64,000 nucleotides of DNA from Pseudomonadota bacterium (GCA_020161065.1 JAIUPH010000022.1:1-64000), one strand, 5' to 3'. Positions 7,571 to 16,471 are shown, counted from the first letter of the stretch. The notes: generated from the letters alone by a model not told the origin. Program-made: numbers and translations.

Positions 7571-8311
7571 ATGCCCGCCGCCACCGCCGCTCCCGCCAAG
7601 GCCGCCCCGCTGCCGCTGCTGGCGCGCGTGCCCAAGGCCACGTTCCGCGCCCACATCGCCGACCGGCTGCGCCTGGCCATCCTCAGCGGCGAGCTGGCGC
7701 CCGGCACGCCGCTGACCGAGACGGCGCTGGCCTTGCAATTCGAGGTCAGCCGCGCGCCGCTGCGCGAGGCGCTGCGCCAGCTGGTCGAGGAAGGGCTGAT
7801 CGTCTCGGTGCCCTATACCGGCACGCGCGTCACCGAGCTGTCGGTGGACGACCTGCACGAGATCCAGTCGATGCGCGTGACGCTGGAGCGCTTCGCCTTC
7901 GAGCAGGCCTGGCCGCGGCGCGACGCCGCGTTCCGCCGCGAGCTGAAGCGCCGCCACGCCGCGCTGACCGCCGCGATCGATCGCGGCGACGCCGCCGCCT
8001 GCATCGACGCCGAGCTGGCGCTGCACGGCCTGGCCTACGAGGCCAGCGGCCACCGATTGCTGCAGCACACCTGGGCCAGCCTGCGCGGCCGGCTGCAGCT
8101 GTACTGGGCCGCCCACCACCGCGCGCACGGCGCCCGCGGCCCGCGCCGCGACAGCCACGACCGTTACGTGAAGCTGGCGCTCGGCGACGACCTCGACGCG
8201 ATGCGCGCCGAGCTGGGCGAGCACATGCAGCGCGGCGCCGCGCAGACCGAGCGCTTCCTGCGCAGCCTGTTCCCTTCCCCGTCAACGTCCCGCACCGGAG
8301 GCTCCCGATGA
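7571..8311 (+). CDS. GntR family transcriptional regulator, FadR/FCD type
   Basis: A 246-residue regulator. An Ala/Pro-rich lead is followed by a winged helix-turn-helix (residues 25-90) with HIADRLRLAILSGELAPGTPL, LTETALALQFEVSRAPLREAL and the wing VSVPYTGTRV; the C-terminal half is an all-helical FCD ligand domain with the metal-site histidines in RHAAL, LHGLAYEASGH and DSHDRYVKL. It likely senses a small carboxylate or amino acid. Its stop overlaps the start of the substrate-binding protein gene, so it is the first gene of the operon, and the palindrome at 7520-7531 fits autoregulation. Confidence 0.9.
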   Translation: MPAATAAPAKAAPLPLLARVPKATFRAHIADRLRLAILSGELAPGTPLTETALALQFEVSRAPLREALRQLVEEGLIVSVPYTGTRVTELSVDDLHEIQSMRVTLERFAFEQAWPRRDAAFRRELKRRHAALTAAIDRGDAAACIDAELALHGLAYEASGHRLLQHTWASLRGRLQLYWAAHHRAHGARGPRRDSHDRYVKLALGDDLDAMRAELGEHMQRGAAQTERFLRSLFPSPSTSRTGGSR

Positions 8312-9147
8312 ACCCGTCCCGCCGTCAACTCGTTCAAGTGCTGGCGCTGGCGCCGCTGGCCAGCGGCGCATTCGCACAGACCGCCGGCGGCACGCTGGCG
8401 CAGATCAAGCAGCGCGGCAGCCTGCGCGTCGGCGTCACGCAGGCGCCGCCCTGGTACAGCAAGGACCCCAAGAGCGGCGAATGGAACACGGGCCTGGGCG
8501 TCAGCATGGGCCGTGCGATGGCCGCCGCGCTGGGCGTCAAGTTCGAGCCGGTGGAAGTGACCTGGGGCACCGCGGTGGCGGCGCTGCAGGGCAACAAGAT
8601 CGACCTGATGTACATGATGGACGCCACGCCCGAGCGCGCGCAGGCGGTGGACTTCCCGGCCTCGCCGCTGCTCTTCTATTCGATGGCGGTGCTGGCGCGC
8701 GACGACCTCGCGGTGCAGAGCTGGGCCGACCTCAACAAGGACAGCGTGCGCATCGCCGTGCCGCAGGCCAGCAGCATGGACAAGCAGGTCAGCGAGGCAA
8801 CGCCGAAGGCGCAGATCCAGCGTTATCCCGGCAACGCCGAGGCCATCGCCGCGTTCCAGGCCGGCCGCGCCGACGCGGTGTGCCTGTTCCACCCGCCGCT
8901 CTTGGCCGCGCGCCAGCGCCTGGGCCGCGGCAAGATCGTGGTGCCGACGCCGGTGCTGTCGCAGCCGTCCAGCGTGGCGGTGCGCAAGGAGGACGACAAG
9001 TCCTTCGTGCAGTGGGTCGACAAGGCGATCGCCGGCTACTACGCCAGCGGTCAGACGCAGAAGTGGTACGAGGAGTTCCTGGCCGGCTTCGGGCTCGACC
9101 CCAAGACCGCACCGCCGGTGATGAAGGAAATGCTCGGCAAGGGCTGA
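8308..9147 (+). CDS. Amino acid ABC transporter, periplasmic substrate-binding protein
   Basis: A 279-residue family 3 solute-binding protein. The N-terminus has a signal peptide (LALAPLASGAFAQTA, probable cut after AFA). The mature part starts LAQIKQRGSLRVGVTQAPPWYS, the standard opening of polar amino acid binding proteins, and includes GNKIDLMYMMDATPERAQAV and a typical C-terminal lobe. It delivers substrate from the periplasm to the two permeases encoded next. The substrate is not readable from sequence; the downstream class IV aminotransferase-like and acyl-CoA dehydrogenase genes suggest a compound that is deaminated and then beta-oxidised. Confidence 0.9.
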   Translation: MNPSRRQLVQVLALAPLASGAFAQTAGGTLAQIKQRGSLRVGVTQAPPWYSKDPKSGEWNTGLGVSMGRAMAAALGVKFEPVEVTWGTAVAALQGNKIDLMYMMDATPERAQAVDFPASPLLFYSMAVLARDDLAVQSWADLNKDSVRIAVPQASSMDKQVSEATPKAQIQRYPGNAEAIAAFQAGRADAVCLFHPPLLAARQRLGRGKIVVPTPVLSQPSSVAVRKEDDKSFVQWVDKAIAGYYASGQTQKWYEEFLAGFGLDPKTAPPVMKEMLGKG

Positions 9148-9163
9148 CGCCGGCGCGCGCGCC

Positions 9164-9841
9164 ATGCACCGCTGGGACTTCGGCCCCGTCTGGGCCAACG
9201 CCGAGCTGCTGCTGCTGGGCCTGTGGCACACGCTGCAGGTCACCGGCACCGCGCTGGCCTTCGGCGTGCCGCTGGGGCTGGCGCTGGCGCTGATGCGGCT
9301 GTCGCCGCGGCGCGCGTGGCGCTGGCCGGCGGGGCTGGTGATCGAGGTCTTCCGCACCACGCCGCCGCTGGTGCAGCTGTTCTGGTTCTTCTTCGCGCTG
9401 CCCATCCTCATCAAGGTCGAGATGACGCCTTTCGTCGCCTCGGCGCTGACCTTCTCGATCCAGTCGGCGGCCTTCTTCGCCGAAGTGTTCCGCGGCGGCA
9501 TCGTCTCGGTCGAGCGCGGCCAGTGGGAAGCGGCGCGCGCGCTGGGCATGGACCATCGTCAGACGCTGCGCCGCGTGGTGCTGCCGCAGGCCGTCAAGCG
9601 CATGCTGCCGGCCTTCCTGGAACGCGCGATCGAGCTGATGAAGACCACCACGCTGGTGGCCACGGTGAGCTACGCCGACCTGCTGTTCCAGGCCAACGAG
9701 GTGGCGCAAAAGACCTTCCGCCCGCTGGAGGTGTTCACGGTGGCGGCGCTGATCTATTTCGTGGTGATCTTCGGCGCCAGCCAGGTCGCGCAGGTGTTCG
9801 AGCGGCGGCTGGCGGTCAGCGGCGAAGGGATGCAGCGATGA
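9164..9841 (+). CDS. Amino acid ABC transporter permease 1 (HisM/GlnP type)
   Basis: A 225-residue inner-membrane permease with about five transmembrane segments. Family motifs include IEVFRTTPPLVQLFWFFFALP, SAAFFAEVFRGGI and the EAA loop QWEAARALGMDHRQTLRRVVLP that docks on the ATPase. It begins 16 bases after the binding-protein gene. It pairs with the similar permease at 9927 to form a heterodimeric channel. Confidence 0.93.
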   Translation: MHRWDFGPVWANAELLLLGLWHTLQVTGTALAFGVPLGLALALMRLSPRRAWRWPAGLVIEVFRTTPPLVQLFWFFFALPILIKVEMTPFVASALTFSIQSAAFFAEVFRGGIVSVERGQWEAARALGMDHRQTLRRVVLPQAVKRMLPAFLERAIELMKTTTLVATVSYADLLFQANEVAQKTFRPLEVFTVAALIYFVVIFGASQVAQVFERRLAVSGEGMQR

Positions 9842-9894
9842 GCGGGCCGAGCGCCGGGCCGCTCCCAAGCCGGCCCGCCATCCCCTCGGGGGAA

Positions 9895-9916
9895 CGGGCG
9901 ACGTACTCGTCGCCCG
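9895..9916. repeat. Intergenic inverted repeat (9-bp stem, 4-nt loop)
   Basis: CGGGCGACG-TACT-CGTCGCCCG forms a perfect hairpin in the 85-base gap between the two permease genes, flanked by further complementary CCCTCGGGG and CCCGAGGGG. There is no T-run, so it is not a simple terminator. It may be an mRNA stability element or a copy of a dispersed intergenic repeat. Confidence 0.7.
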
Positions 9917-9926
9917 AGGGGCTCAC

Positions 9927-10595
9927 ATGACCTATCAGTGGAACTTCCAGCCGCTGCTGGAGAACGCCGACGTGCTGCTGCAAGGCGCCTTCGGCACGCT
10001 GCGGCTGTTCGCGATCTGCGCCGTGGCCGGGCTGCTGCTGGGCCTGCTGGTTGGCCTGGCGCGCTCGTCGCCGCGGCGCTGGCTGGCCTGGCCGGCGCGC
10101 GGCTTCGTCGAGTTCTTCCGCAACACGCCGGTGCTGGTGCAGATCCTGTGGTTCTTCTTCGCGCTGCCGATCCTGTTGCCCTTCGAGATCAGCCCGCTGG
10201 CGGCGGCGGCCCTGGGCATCTCGCTGAACTCGGCGGCCTTCACCGCCGAGATCGTGCGCGGCGGCATCGCGTCGATCGACCGCGGCCAGTGGGAGGCGGC
10301 GCGCGCCTTGGGCATGAGCGGCGCGCAGGCCATGCGCCGCATCGTGCTGCCGCAGGCGCTGCGCCGCATGCTGCCGGCGTTGACCAACCGCGGCATCGAG
10401 ATCTTCAAGATGACCACGCTGGCCTCGGCGGTGGCTTACGTCGAACTGCTGCAGCAGGGCAAGCTGCTGGCCTCGCTGAACTTCAACCCGATCGAGACCT
10501 ACACCGTGATCGCGGCGATCTTCTTCCTGTGCCTGTTTCCGCTGGTGCAGGCGACCTATGCCCTCGAACGGCGCCTCGGCCGCGGAGACCACTAA
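9927..10595 (+). CDS. Amino acid ABC transporter permease 2 (HisQ/GlnP type)
   Basis: A 222-residue permease closely similar to its neighbour, with FVEFFRNTPVLVQILWFFFALP, SAAFTAEIVRGGI and the EAA loop QWEAARALGMSGAQAMRRIVLP. About five membrane segments are visible. The gene is separated from permease 1 by a hairpin-bearing gap and is followed two bases later by the ATPase gene, so it belongs to the same operon. Confidence 0.93.
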   Translation: MTYQWNFQPLLENADVLLQGAFGTLRLFAICAVAGLLLGLLVGLARSSPRRWLAWPARGFVEFFRNTPVLVQILWFFFALPILLPFEISPLAAAALGISLNSAAFTAEIVRGGIASIDRGQWEAARALGMSGAQAMRRIVLPQALRRMLPALTNRGIEIFKMTTLASAVAYVELLQQGKLLASLNFNPIETYTVIAAIFFLCLFPLVQATYALERRLGRGDH

Positions 10596-10597
10596 CG

Positions 10598-11347
10598 ATG
10601 GATGACGCTCCCCTGCTGCAAGTGCGCGGCCTGCGCAAGCGCTTCGGCGCCGACGAGGTGCTGCGCGGCATCGACCTCGACGTCGCGCGCGGCGACCGCA
10701 TCGCGATCCTCGGCGCCAGCGGCTCGGGCAAGAGCACGCTGCTGCGCTGCCTCAACTTCATGGAGATGCCCAGCGCCGGCAGCGTGTCGCTGGCCGGGCA
10801 GGTGATCGGCACGACCGAAGCCGAGCTGACGCGCGTGCGCCAGCGCGTGGGCATGGTGTTCCAGCAGTTCAACCTGTTCCCGCACATGACGGTGCTGGCC
10901 AACGTGATGGAAGGGCTGCGCACCGTCAAGCGCCTGCCCGAAGCGCAAGCACGCACCAAGGCGCTGGCCGAGCTGCACCGCGTGGGCCTGGCCGACAAGG
11001 CCGAGGCCTGGCCGGCGCGGCTGTCGGGCGGGCAGAAGCAGCGCGTGGCGATCGCCCGCGCGCTGGCGATGGAGCCCGAGCTGCTGCTGTTCGACGAACC
11101 CACCTCGGCGCTGGACCCCGAACTGGTCGGCGAGGTGCTGCGCGTGATCCGCAGCCTGGCCGACGAGGGCCGCACCATGCTGCTGGTGACGCACGAGCTG
11201 GGCTTCGCCTACCACGTGGCCAGCCGCGTGCTGTTCATCGCCGACGGCGGCATCCACGAGCAGGGCCCGCCCGAGCAAATCCTCAAGCACCCCACGCAGC
11301 CGCGCACCCAGGCCTTCCTGGCGCGGCACCGCGAATTCGAGTTCTGA
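10598..11347 (+). CDS. Amino acid ABC transporter ATP-binding protein (GlnQ type)
   Basis: A 249-residue ATPase from the ATG at 10598. It contains Walker A GASGSGKST (near residue 38), the Q-loop VFQQFNLFPHMTV typical of polar amino acid importers, the signature LSGGQKQR, Walker B LLLFDEPTSALDPE and the switch histidine in LLVTHE. It powers import through the two permeases upstream. Two bases separate it from permease 2 and four from the next gene, showing that the downstream catabolic genes are cotranscribed with the transporter. Confidence 0.95.
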   Translation: MDDAPLLQVRGLRKRFGADEVLRGIDLDVARGDRIAILGASGSGKSTLLRCLNFMEMPSAGSVSLAGQVIGTTEAELTRVRQRVGMVFQQFNLFPHMTVLANVMEGLRTVKRLPEAQARTKALAELHRVGLADKAEAWPARLSGGQKQRVAIARALAMEPELLLFDEPTSALDPELVGEVLRVIRSLADEGRTMLLVTHELGFAYHVASRVLFIADGGIHEQGPPEQILKHPTQPRTQAFLARHREFEF

Positions 11348-11351
11348 AGCC

Positions 11352-12296
11352 ATGAGCACCGTCGCCACCGCCGCAGCCACCTCCGACAGCGCCCAGGGCT
11401 ACCTGGCCGACCCGCGTAACGACCACGTAATGGTCTACCTCAACGGCAACTTCGTGCCGCGCGACGAAGCGCGCGTGTCGATCTTCGACGCCGGCTTCGG
11501 CCTCGGCGACGGCGTGTGGGAAGGGCTGCGCCTCGTCAACGGCCGCGTCATCAGCCTGCAGGCCCATCTCGACCGGCTGTACGAAGGCGCGCGCTCGATC
11601 GCCATCGACATCGGCCTGACGCGCGAGCAGATGGCGCAGGCGCTGATGGACACGTTCGCGAAGAACGGCATGCACGACGGCGCGCACGCGCGGCTGATGG
11701 TCACGCGCGGCCTCAAGCGCACCGTCAACCAGGACCCGCGCTTCGCGCTCGGGCCGCCGACGATCGCCATCGTCGCCGAGTTCAAGACACCGCGGCCGGA
11801 GAGCAAGGCGCGCGGCCTGAGCCTGTTCACCAGCACCTTCCGCACCAGCGGGCCCGACGTGTTCGACCTGCGGCTCAACTCGCACAGCCGGCTCAACCTG
11901 ATCCAGGCGCTGCTGCAGGCCATCCACGCCGGCGCCGACGAGGCGCTGATGCTCGATCCGCGTGGCTTCGTCGCCAGCTGCAACAGCACCAACTTCTTCA
12001 TCGTGCGCGGCGGCGAGCTGTGGACCAGCACCGGCGCCTACAGCTTCAAGGGCATCACGCAGGCCAGCGTGATCGCCGCCTGGCGCGCCGCCGGCGCCAC
12101 GGCGCGCGAATGCGACTTCACGCTGGCCCAGGTCTACGCCGCCGACGAGGCCTTCTGCAGTGGCACGCTGGGCGGCGTGACGCCGGTGGTACGCGTCGAC
12201 GGCCGCGTGATCGGCAGCGGCGCGCCGGGGCCCGTCACGCAGCGCGCCGGCGAGTTGTACCTGCAGCAGGTGCTGGCCGAAGCAGCCGGGCCGTGA
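11352..12296 (+). CDS. Aminotransferase class IV-like protein lacking the expected PLP lysine
   Basis: A 314-residue protein with the overall pattern of branched-chain/D-amino acid transaminases: VYLNGNFVPRDEARVSIFDAG, then FGLGDGVWEGLRLVNGRVISL, then GADEALMLD and a C-terminal GVTPVVRVDGR. However, the stretch where the catalytic lysine sits reads DLRLNSHSRLNLIQALLQ with no lysine, and the conserved Glu of the next motif is replaced in VASCNSTNFFIV. The bona fide enzyme at 36682 retains both. It may therefore be a non-PLP member or a divergent enzyme with another function. It is tightly linked to the amino acid importer, which suggests action on the imported substrate. Confidence 0.75.
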   Translation: MSTVATAAATSDSAQGYLADPRNDHVMVYLNGNFVPRDEARVSIFDAGFGLGDGVWEGLRLVNGRVISLQAHLDRLYEGARSIAIDIGLTREQMAQALMDTFAKNGMHDGAHARLMVTRGLKRTVNQDPRFALGPPTIAIVAEFKTPRPESKARGLSLFTSTFRTSGPDVFDLRLNSHSRLNLIQALLQAIHAGADEALMLDPRGFVASCNSTNFFIVRGGELWTSTGAYSFKGITQASVIAAWRAAGATARECDFTLAQVYAADEAFCSGTLGGVTPVVRVDGRVIGSGAPGPVTQRAGELYLQQVLAEAAGP

Positions 12297-12309
12297 TGCC
12301 GGGCCGCCG

Positions 12310-12315
12310 CACAAT
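12310..12315 (+). promoter_or_regulatory. Candidate -10 element for a leaderless SDR transcript
   Basis: CACAAT ends 6 bases before the ATG at 12322, so transcription would begin at or beside the start codon. It lies within a small hairpin (GCCGCA-CAA-TGCGGC). No convincing -35 box is seen. Confidence 0.35.
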
Positions 12316-12321
12316 GCGGCC

Positions 12322-12987
<666 letters not shown>

Positions 12988-12991
12988 ACTC

Positions 12992-14122
12992 ATGTTGCTG
13001 TCAGACGACCACCTGGCCGTGCAGGACGCGGTGCGCACCTACGTGCAGGCCGAAATCGCGCCGCACGCGGCGGCCTGGGACAAGAGCCACCAGTTCCCGA
13101 AAGCGCAACTGCGCGGCCTGGCGCAACTCGGCTGTTATGGCGTGGCCGTGCCCGCCGAGTGGGACGGCGCCGGGCTCGACTACCTGGCGCTGGCGGTCAT
13201 CCTGGAAGAAATCGCCGCCGGCGACGGCGCCACCAGCACGGTGATCAGCGTCAACAACTGTCCGGTCTGCTCGATCCTGATGGCCTTCGGCGATGACGCT
13301 CAGAAAGAACGTTATCTGAAGCCGCTGGCGCGCGGCGAGATGCTCGGCGCCTTCTGCCTGACCGAGCCGCACGTCGGCTCCGAGGCCGGCGGGCTGAAGA
13401 CCACGGCGCGGCGTGACGGCGACCACTACGTGATCGACGGCGTCAAGCAGTTCATCACCAGCGGCAAGAACGGCGACGTGGCCATCGTGATGGCGGTCAC
13501 CGACAAGGCCGCCGGCAAGAAGGGCATCAGCGCCTTCCTGGTGCCCACCGCCACGCCCGGCTACACCGTGGCGCGGGTGGAAGACAAGATGGGCCAGCAC
13601 GCCAGCGACACGGCGCAGATCGTCTTCGAGGGCTGCCGCGTGCCGGCCGACCACCGGCTGGGCGACGAAGGCATGGGGCTGAAGATCGCGCTGTCGGGGC
13701 TGGAAGGCGGGCGCATCGGCATCGCGTCGCAGTCGGTCGGCATGGCGCGCGCGGCCTTCGAGGCGGCGCTGGCCTACGCCAAGGAGCGCAAGGCCTTCGG
13801 CCAGCCCATCTTCGAGCACCAGGCGGTGCACTTCAAGCTGGCCGAGATGGCGATGCGCATCGAGGCCGCGCGCCAGCTCATCTGGCACGCCGCCAGCCTG
13901 AAGGACGCCAGCCGCCCCTGCCTGAAGGAAGCGGCGATGGCCAAGCTGTTCGCCAGCGAGATGGCCGAGGCCGTGTGCTCGGCGGCGATCCAGGTCTTCG
14001 GCGGCTACGGCTACGTCAGCGACTTCCCGGTGGAGCGCATCTACCGCGACGTGCGCGTGACGCAGATCTACGAAGGCACGAGCGAAGTGCAGAAAATCCT
14101 GATCGGCCGCGCCCTGGCCTGA
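12992..14122 (+). CDS. Acyl-CoA dehydrogenase
   Basis: A 376-residue flavoenzyme of normal length. It has the family motifs FCLTEPHVGSEAGGLKTTA, ITSGKNGD, the RIGIASQSVGMARAAFE helix, VFGGYGYVSDFPVERIYRD and the catalytic glutamate in YEGTSEVQKILIGR. It oxidises an acyl-CoA to the 2-enoyl-CoA, passing electrons to ETF. It is the last gene of the operon that begins with the GntR regulator; the chain-length or branched substrate cannot be read directly. The family suggests short-chain or branched acyl-CoA. Confidence 0.94.
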   Translation: MLLSDDHLAVQDAVRTYVQAEIAPHAAAWDKSHQFPKAQLRGLAQLGCYGVAVPAEWDGAGLDYLALAVILEEIAAGDGATSTVISVNNCPVCSILMAFGDDAQKERYLKPLARGEMLGAFCLTEPHVGSEAGGLKTTARRDGDHYVIDGVKQFITSGKNGDVAIVMAVTDKAAGKKGISAFLVPTATPGYTVARVEDKMGQHASDTAQIVFEGCRVPADHRLGDEGMGLKIALSGLEGGRIGIASQSVGMARAAFEAALAYAKERKAFGQPIFEHQAVHFKLAEMAMRIEAARQLIWHAASLKDASRPCLKEAAMAKLFASEMAEAVCSAAIQVFGGYGYVSDFPVERIYRDVRVTQIYEGTSEVQKILIGRALA

Positions 14123-14152
14123 GCGGCGCGAAACGAAGGCCCGACCGACGCC

Positions 14153-15592
14153 ATGGACCGCCGCCCCGACTTCGCCATCAACGAGCGCAGCGCGCGCGAG
14201 ATGCTGCTGCTGCGCGCCTACGAAACCACCGACGACCCCGCCTGGACCGCCGCCGACCGTGAATGGGCCACGCGCGTGGCGCGTGCCAGCCTGGGCGACG
14301 ACGACCGCCCCGGCCGCCTGCTGGCCGAACGCACGCGCCACGCCATGCAGCGCCTGGCGCCGCGCGAGGCCGGCGTGCGCGCGGCGCTGGACACGCGCGT
14401 CTCGCTGCGGCCCTGGGCGGCGCTGGCCGTGCTGCTGGGGCTGGTGGTCGGCGCCGTGGTCGACCACATCGGCCCGGCGCAGCGCATCAACCTGCTGGCG
14501 CCGCCGATCTGGGTGCTGGTGGTCTGGAACCTGCTGGTGATCGTGCTGATCCTGCTGCGGCCACTGCTGCCGGCGCGGCCGCCGGGCCGCGTGCGGCGCT
14601 GGCTGGCCGCCGCCTGGCAACCGCCGACCGGGCGCAAGGGCCGCGCCGGGCGCGAGGGCGCGCTGCAGCGCTTTCGCGCCGACTGGCTGCGCGCCGCGGC
14701 GCCGCTCAATGGCGCCCGTGCCGCCTTCGTGCTGCACCTGGGCGCGGCGGCGCTGGCGCTGGGCCTGCTGGGCGGCTTGTACCTGCGCGGCCTGGTGCTG
14801 GACTACCGTGCCGGCTGGGAAAGCACCTTCCTCGGCGCCGACAGCGTGCATGCGCTGCTGGCGCCGGCGCTGGCGCCGGCCTCGCTGCTGACGGGCATCC
14901 CGGTGCCCAGCGCCAGCGAATTGGCGGCGATGCAGGTCGGCCCCGGCAAGCCGGCGCAAGCGCCGGCCGCGCCCTGGCTGCACCTCTACGCGGCGACGCT
15001 GGGGCTGTTCGTGATCGGCCCGCGCCTCGTGCTGGCGGCGCTGGCACGGGCCCAGGTCTGGCGCCTGCAGCGGCGGCTGCCGTTGCCGCTGCAAGACCCC
15101 TGGTTCCAGCAATGGCTGCGCCCCGCCGGCGGCCTGGCCGGCAGCGTCTGGCTGCTGCCGCACGCCGTGCCCGTGCCGGCCGCCACGGCGCTGGCGCTGC
15201 AGGCCGCGCTGGACGGCCTGACCCAGGGCCGCGCCCGGCTGCAGGCCGCGCCGCCCGTGCCTTATGGCGACGAAGACCAGCCGGCCGCCACCACGCCGCC
15301 GCCCGATGCTGCCGCGGTGCTGCTGCTGGTCGACATGGCCAGCACGCCCGAGGCCGAGGTCCACGGCCGGCTGCTCGACCGCCTGGCCGCCGCCGCCCCC
15401 GGCGCGCACCGCCTGCTGCTGGTCGACGAAGCCGCCTTCCGCCAACGCCTGGCCGCCACCGGCGGCCGCCTGGACGAACGCCGGCAGGCCTGGCAGGAAC
15501 TGGCCGATGCGCATGGCACGCCGCTGCTGGCGGTGGATCTCGGCACATCGGCGGATGAACTGCGGGCGGCGCTCGGCCAGTCATTGGCGTGA
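14153..15592 (+). CDS. DUF2868 membrane protein
   Basis: A 479-residue protein with at least three to four hydrophobic segments (around residues 85-100, 120-140, 200-225 and 280-305) and a soluble C-terminal part ending in LLLVDEAAFRQRL. It matches DUF2868, which is usually encoded directly upstream of a DUF3482 GTPase. Here the GTPase begins 880 bases downstream, with a PEP-CTERM gene placed between. Function is unknown; the association suggests a membrane partner for the GTPase. Confidence 0.82.
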   Translation: MDRRPDFAINERSAREMLLLRAYETTDDPAWTAADREWATRVARASLGDDDRPGRLLAERTRHAMQRLAPREAGVRAALDTRVSLRPWAALAVLLGLVVGAVVDHIGPAQRINLLAPPIWVLVVWNLLVIVLILLRPLLPARPPGRVRRWLAAAWQPPTGRKGRAGREGALQRFRADWLRAAAPLNGARAAFVLHLGAAALALGLLGGLYLRGLVLDYRAGWESTFLGADSVHALLAPALAPASLLTGIPVPSASELAAMQVGPGKPAQAPAAPWLHLYAATLGLFVIGPRLVLAALARAQVWRLQRRLPLPLQDPWFQQWLRPAGGLAGSVWLLPHAVPVPAATALALQAALDGLTQGRARLQAAPPVPYGDEDQPAATTPPPDAAAVLLLVDMASTPEAEVHGRLLDRLAAAAPGAHRLLLVDEAAFRQRLAATGGRLDERRQAWQELADAHGTPLLAVDLGTSADELRAALGQSLA

Positions 15593-15594
15593 GG

Positions 15595-15613
15595 GTGTCG
15601 AAAAATTTGTCAC
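15595..15613. promoter_or_regulatory. Dyad element, candidate enhancer-binding site
   Basis: GTGTCGAAAAATTTGTCAC has imperfect dyad symmetry (GTGnCnAA...TTnGnCAC). It lies about 90-107 bases before the predicted sigma-54 start site, the usual distance for a sigma-54 activator site. The surrounding 150 bases are markedly AT-rich. Confidence 0.5.
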
Positions 15614-15630
15614 ATCTGTCGATTCGCAGA

Positions 15631-15650
15631 AATCATCATTAATGATGATT
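15631..15650. promoter_or_regulatory. Perfect 20-bp palindrome upstream of sigma-54 promoter
   Basis: AATCATCATTAATGATGATT is perfectly self-complementary. It sits between the dyad at 15595 and the sigma-54 promoter, and could be a second activator site or an IHF-like bending region. Confidence 0.6.
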
Positions 15651-15675
15651 AGCGGAATCAATGACTTAGATGGCG

Positions 15676-15691
15676 TGGCACAGCGCTTGCT
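15676..15691 (+). promoter_or_regulatory. Sigma-54 promoter for the PEP-CTERM gene
   Basis: TGGCAC-N5-TTGCT matches the RpoN -24/-12 consensus (TGGCAC, five bases, TTGC). It predicts a start near 15702, giving a leader of about 44 bases that begins with a small hairpin (ACGCCG-AATC-CGGCGT, 15705-15720). Confidence 0.75.
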
Positions 15692-15745
15692 CCCTGACGG
15701 GCGAACGCCGAATCCGGCGTCCACATGACTTCAAACGGAGCTTCT

Positions 15746-16408
15746 ATGCGAACTCTCAATTTTCTGGCAGCAGCAGCCCTGGCCATGACGGCGGGCCTGG
15801 CTCAGGCCGGTACGGTCATCATTGATGACTTCTCCGCGGCCCAGGGCCCCATCAGCGACACCACGGTCAACGGCACCGCCGTCGTCAGCACGCTGGGCAA
15901 CCGCACGATCAGCACCAACATGTTGTCGTCGACCACGCCGCCGGTGTCCAACACCGTCGAAGTGACCGGCGGTGCCACCGGCATCCTGGACATCACCAAC
16001 GGCGGTGGTGACGACTCCGAGGTCATCCTGACCTGGGCCTTGAGCGCTTTCAGCTTCCCGGCCGGCGCCACCAACTTCAAGTTCTCGTCGCTGATCCTGC
16101 AATCGGACGGCAACCCCACCGAAGTCGAGTTCCTGCTCGGCAGCACCTCGCTGCTGTCGAGCAGCATCGACGGCAACACGATCAACAAGGTCGTGGGCTT
16201 CAGCATCGACCCGGCGCTGATCGCCGCCGGTGGCAACCTGACGCTGAAGATCAACGGCGCGGCCGGCTGGGACTTGTCGATGGACAACTTCGCCGTCACC
16301 TTCGACGATGCCGTCACCCCCCCGAGCGTCCCCGAGCCCGCCACCCTGGGCCTGCTGGGCCTGGCCATGGCCGGCGCCGCGGCCGCCCGCCGCCGCAAGG
16401 CTCGCTGA
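15746..16408 (+). CDS. PEP-CTERM sorting domain protein
   Basis: A 220-residue exported protein. ATG 15746 is chosen over an in-frame ATG at 15725 because ACGGAG lies 5 bases before it and it opens directly into a signal peptide ending in GLAQA. The body is a Thr/Ser/Gly-rich beta protein with few charged residues. The C-terminus is the exosortase sorting signal: VPEPATLGLLG, a hydrophobic stretch and the tail ARRRKAR. It would be cut and handled by an exosortase (not in this window) and released to the surface or matrix, commonly alongside exopolysaccharide. Expression appears to depend on sigma-54. Confidence 0.92.
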   Translation: MRTLNFLAAAALAMTAGLAQAGTVIIDDFSAAQGPISDTTVNGTAVVSTLGNRTISTNMLSSTTPPVSNTVEVTGGATGILDITNGGGDDSEVILTWALSAFSFPAGATNFKFSSLILQSDGNPTEVEFLLGSTSLLSSSIDGNTINKVVGFSIDPALIAAGGNLTLKINGAAGWDLSMDNFAVTFDDAVTPPSVPEPATLGLLGLAMAGAAAARRRKAR

Positions 16409-16439
16409 ACGTATTGATCTGGCCTCGTGCCATGATCCA

Positions 16440-16466
16440 AGCCCCGGCTCGCCGGGGCTTTTTTTA
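16440..16466 (+). terminator. Rho-independent terminator after the PEP-CTERM gene
   Basis: GCCCCGGC-TC-GCCGGGGC stem followed by a run of eight T. It lies only a few bases before the start of the GTPase gene at 16472, insulating that gene from the PEP-CTERM transcript. Confidence 0.9.
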
Positions 16467-16471
16467 TTTGC

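Noticed and set aside
8164-9549. Long minus-strand frames opposite the ABC transporter genes
   Set aside because: They are rich in His/Arg/Gly/Gln, have no family motifs and mirror high-GC codons of the real plus-strand genes.
12304-12320. Hairpin before the SDR gene as a terminator
   Set aside because: It lacks a T-run and overlaps a -10-like CACAAT; the neighbouring genes appear cotranscribed.
13001-15514. An 837-codon open minus-strand frame over the acyl-CoA dehydrogenase and DUF2868 genes
   Set aside because: It is a GC-driven shadow: low-complexity composition and a clear dehydrogenase on the other strand.
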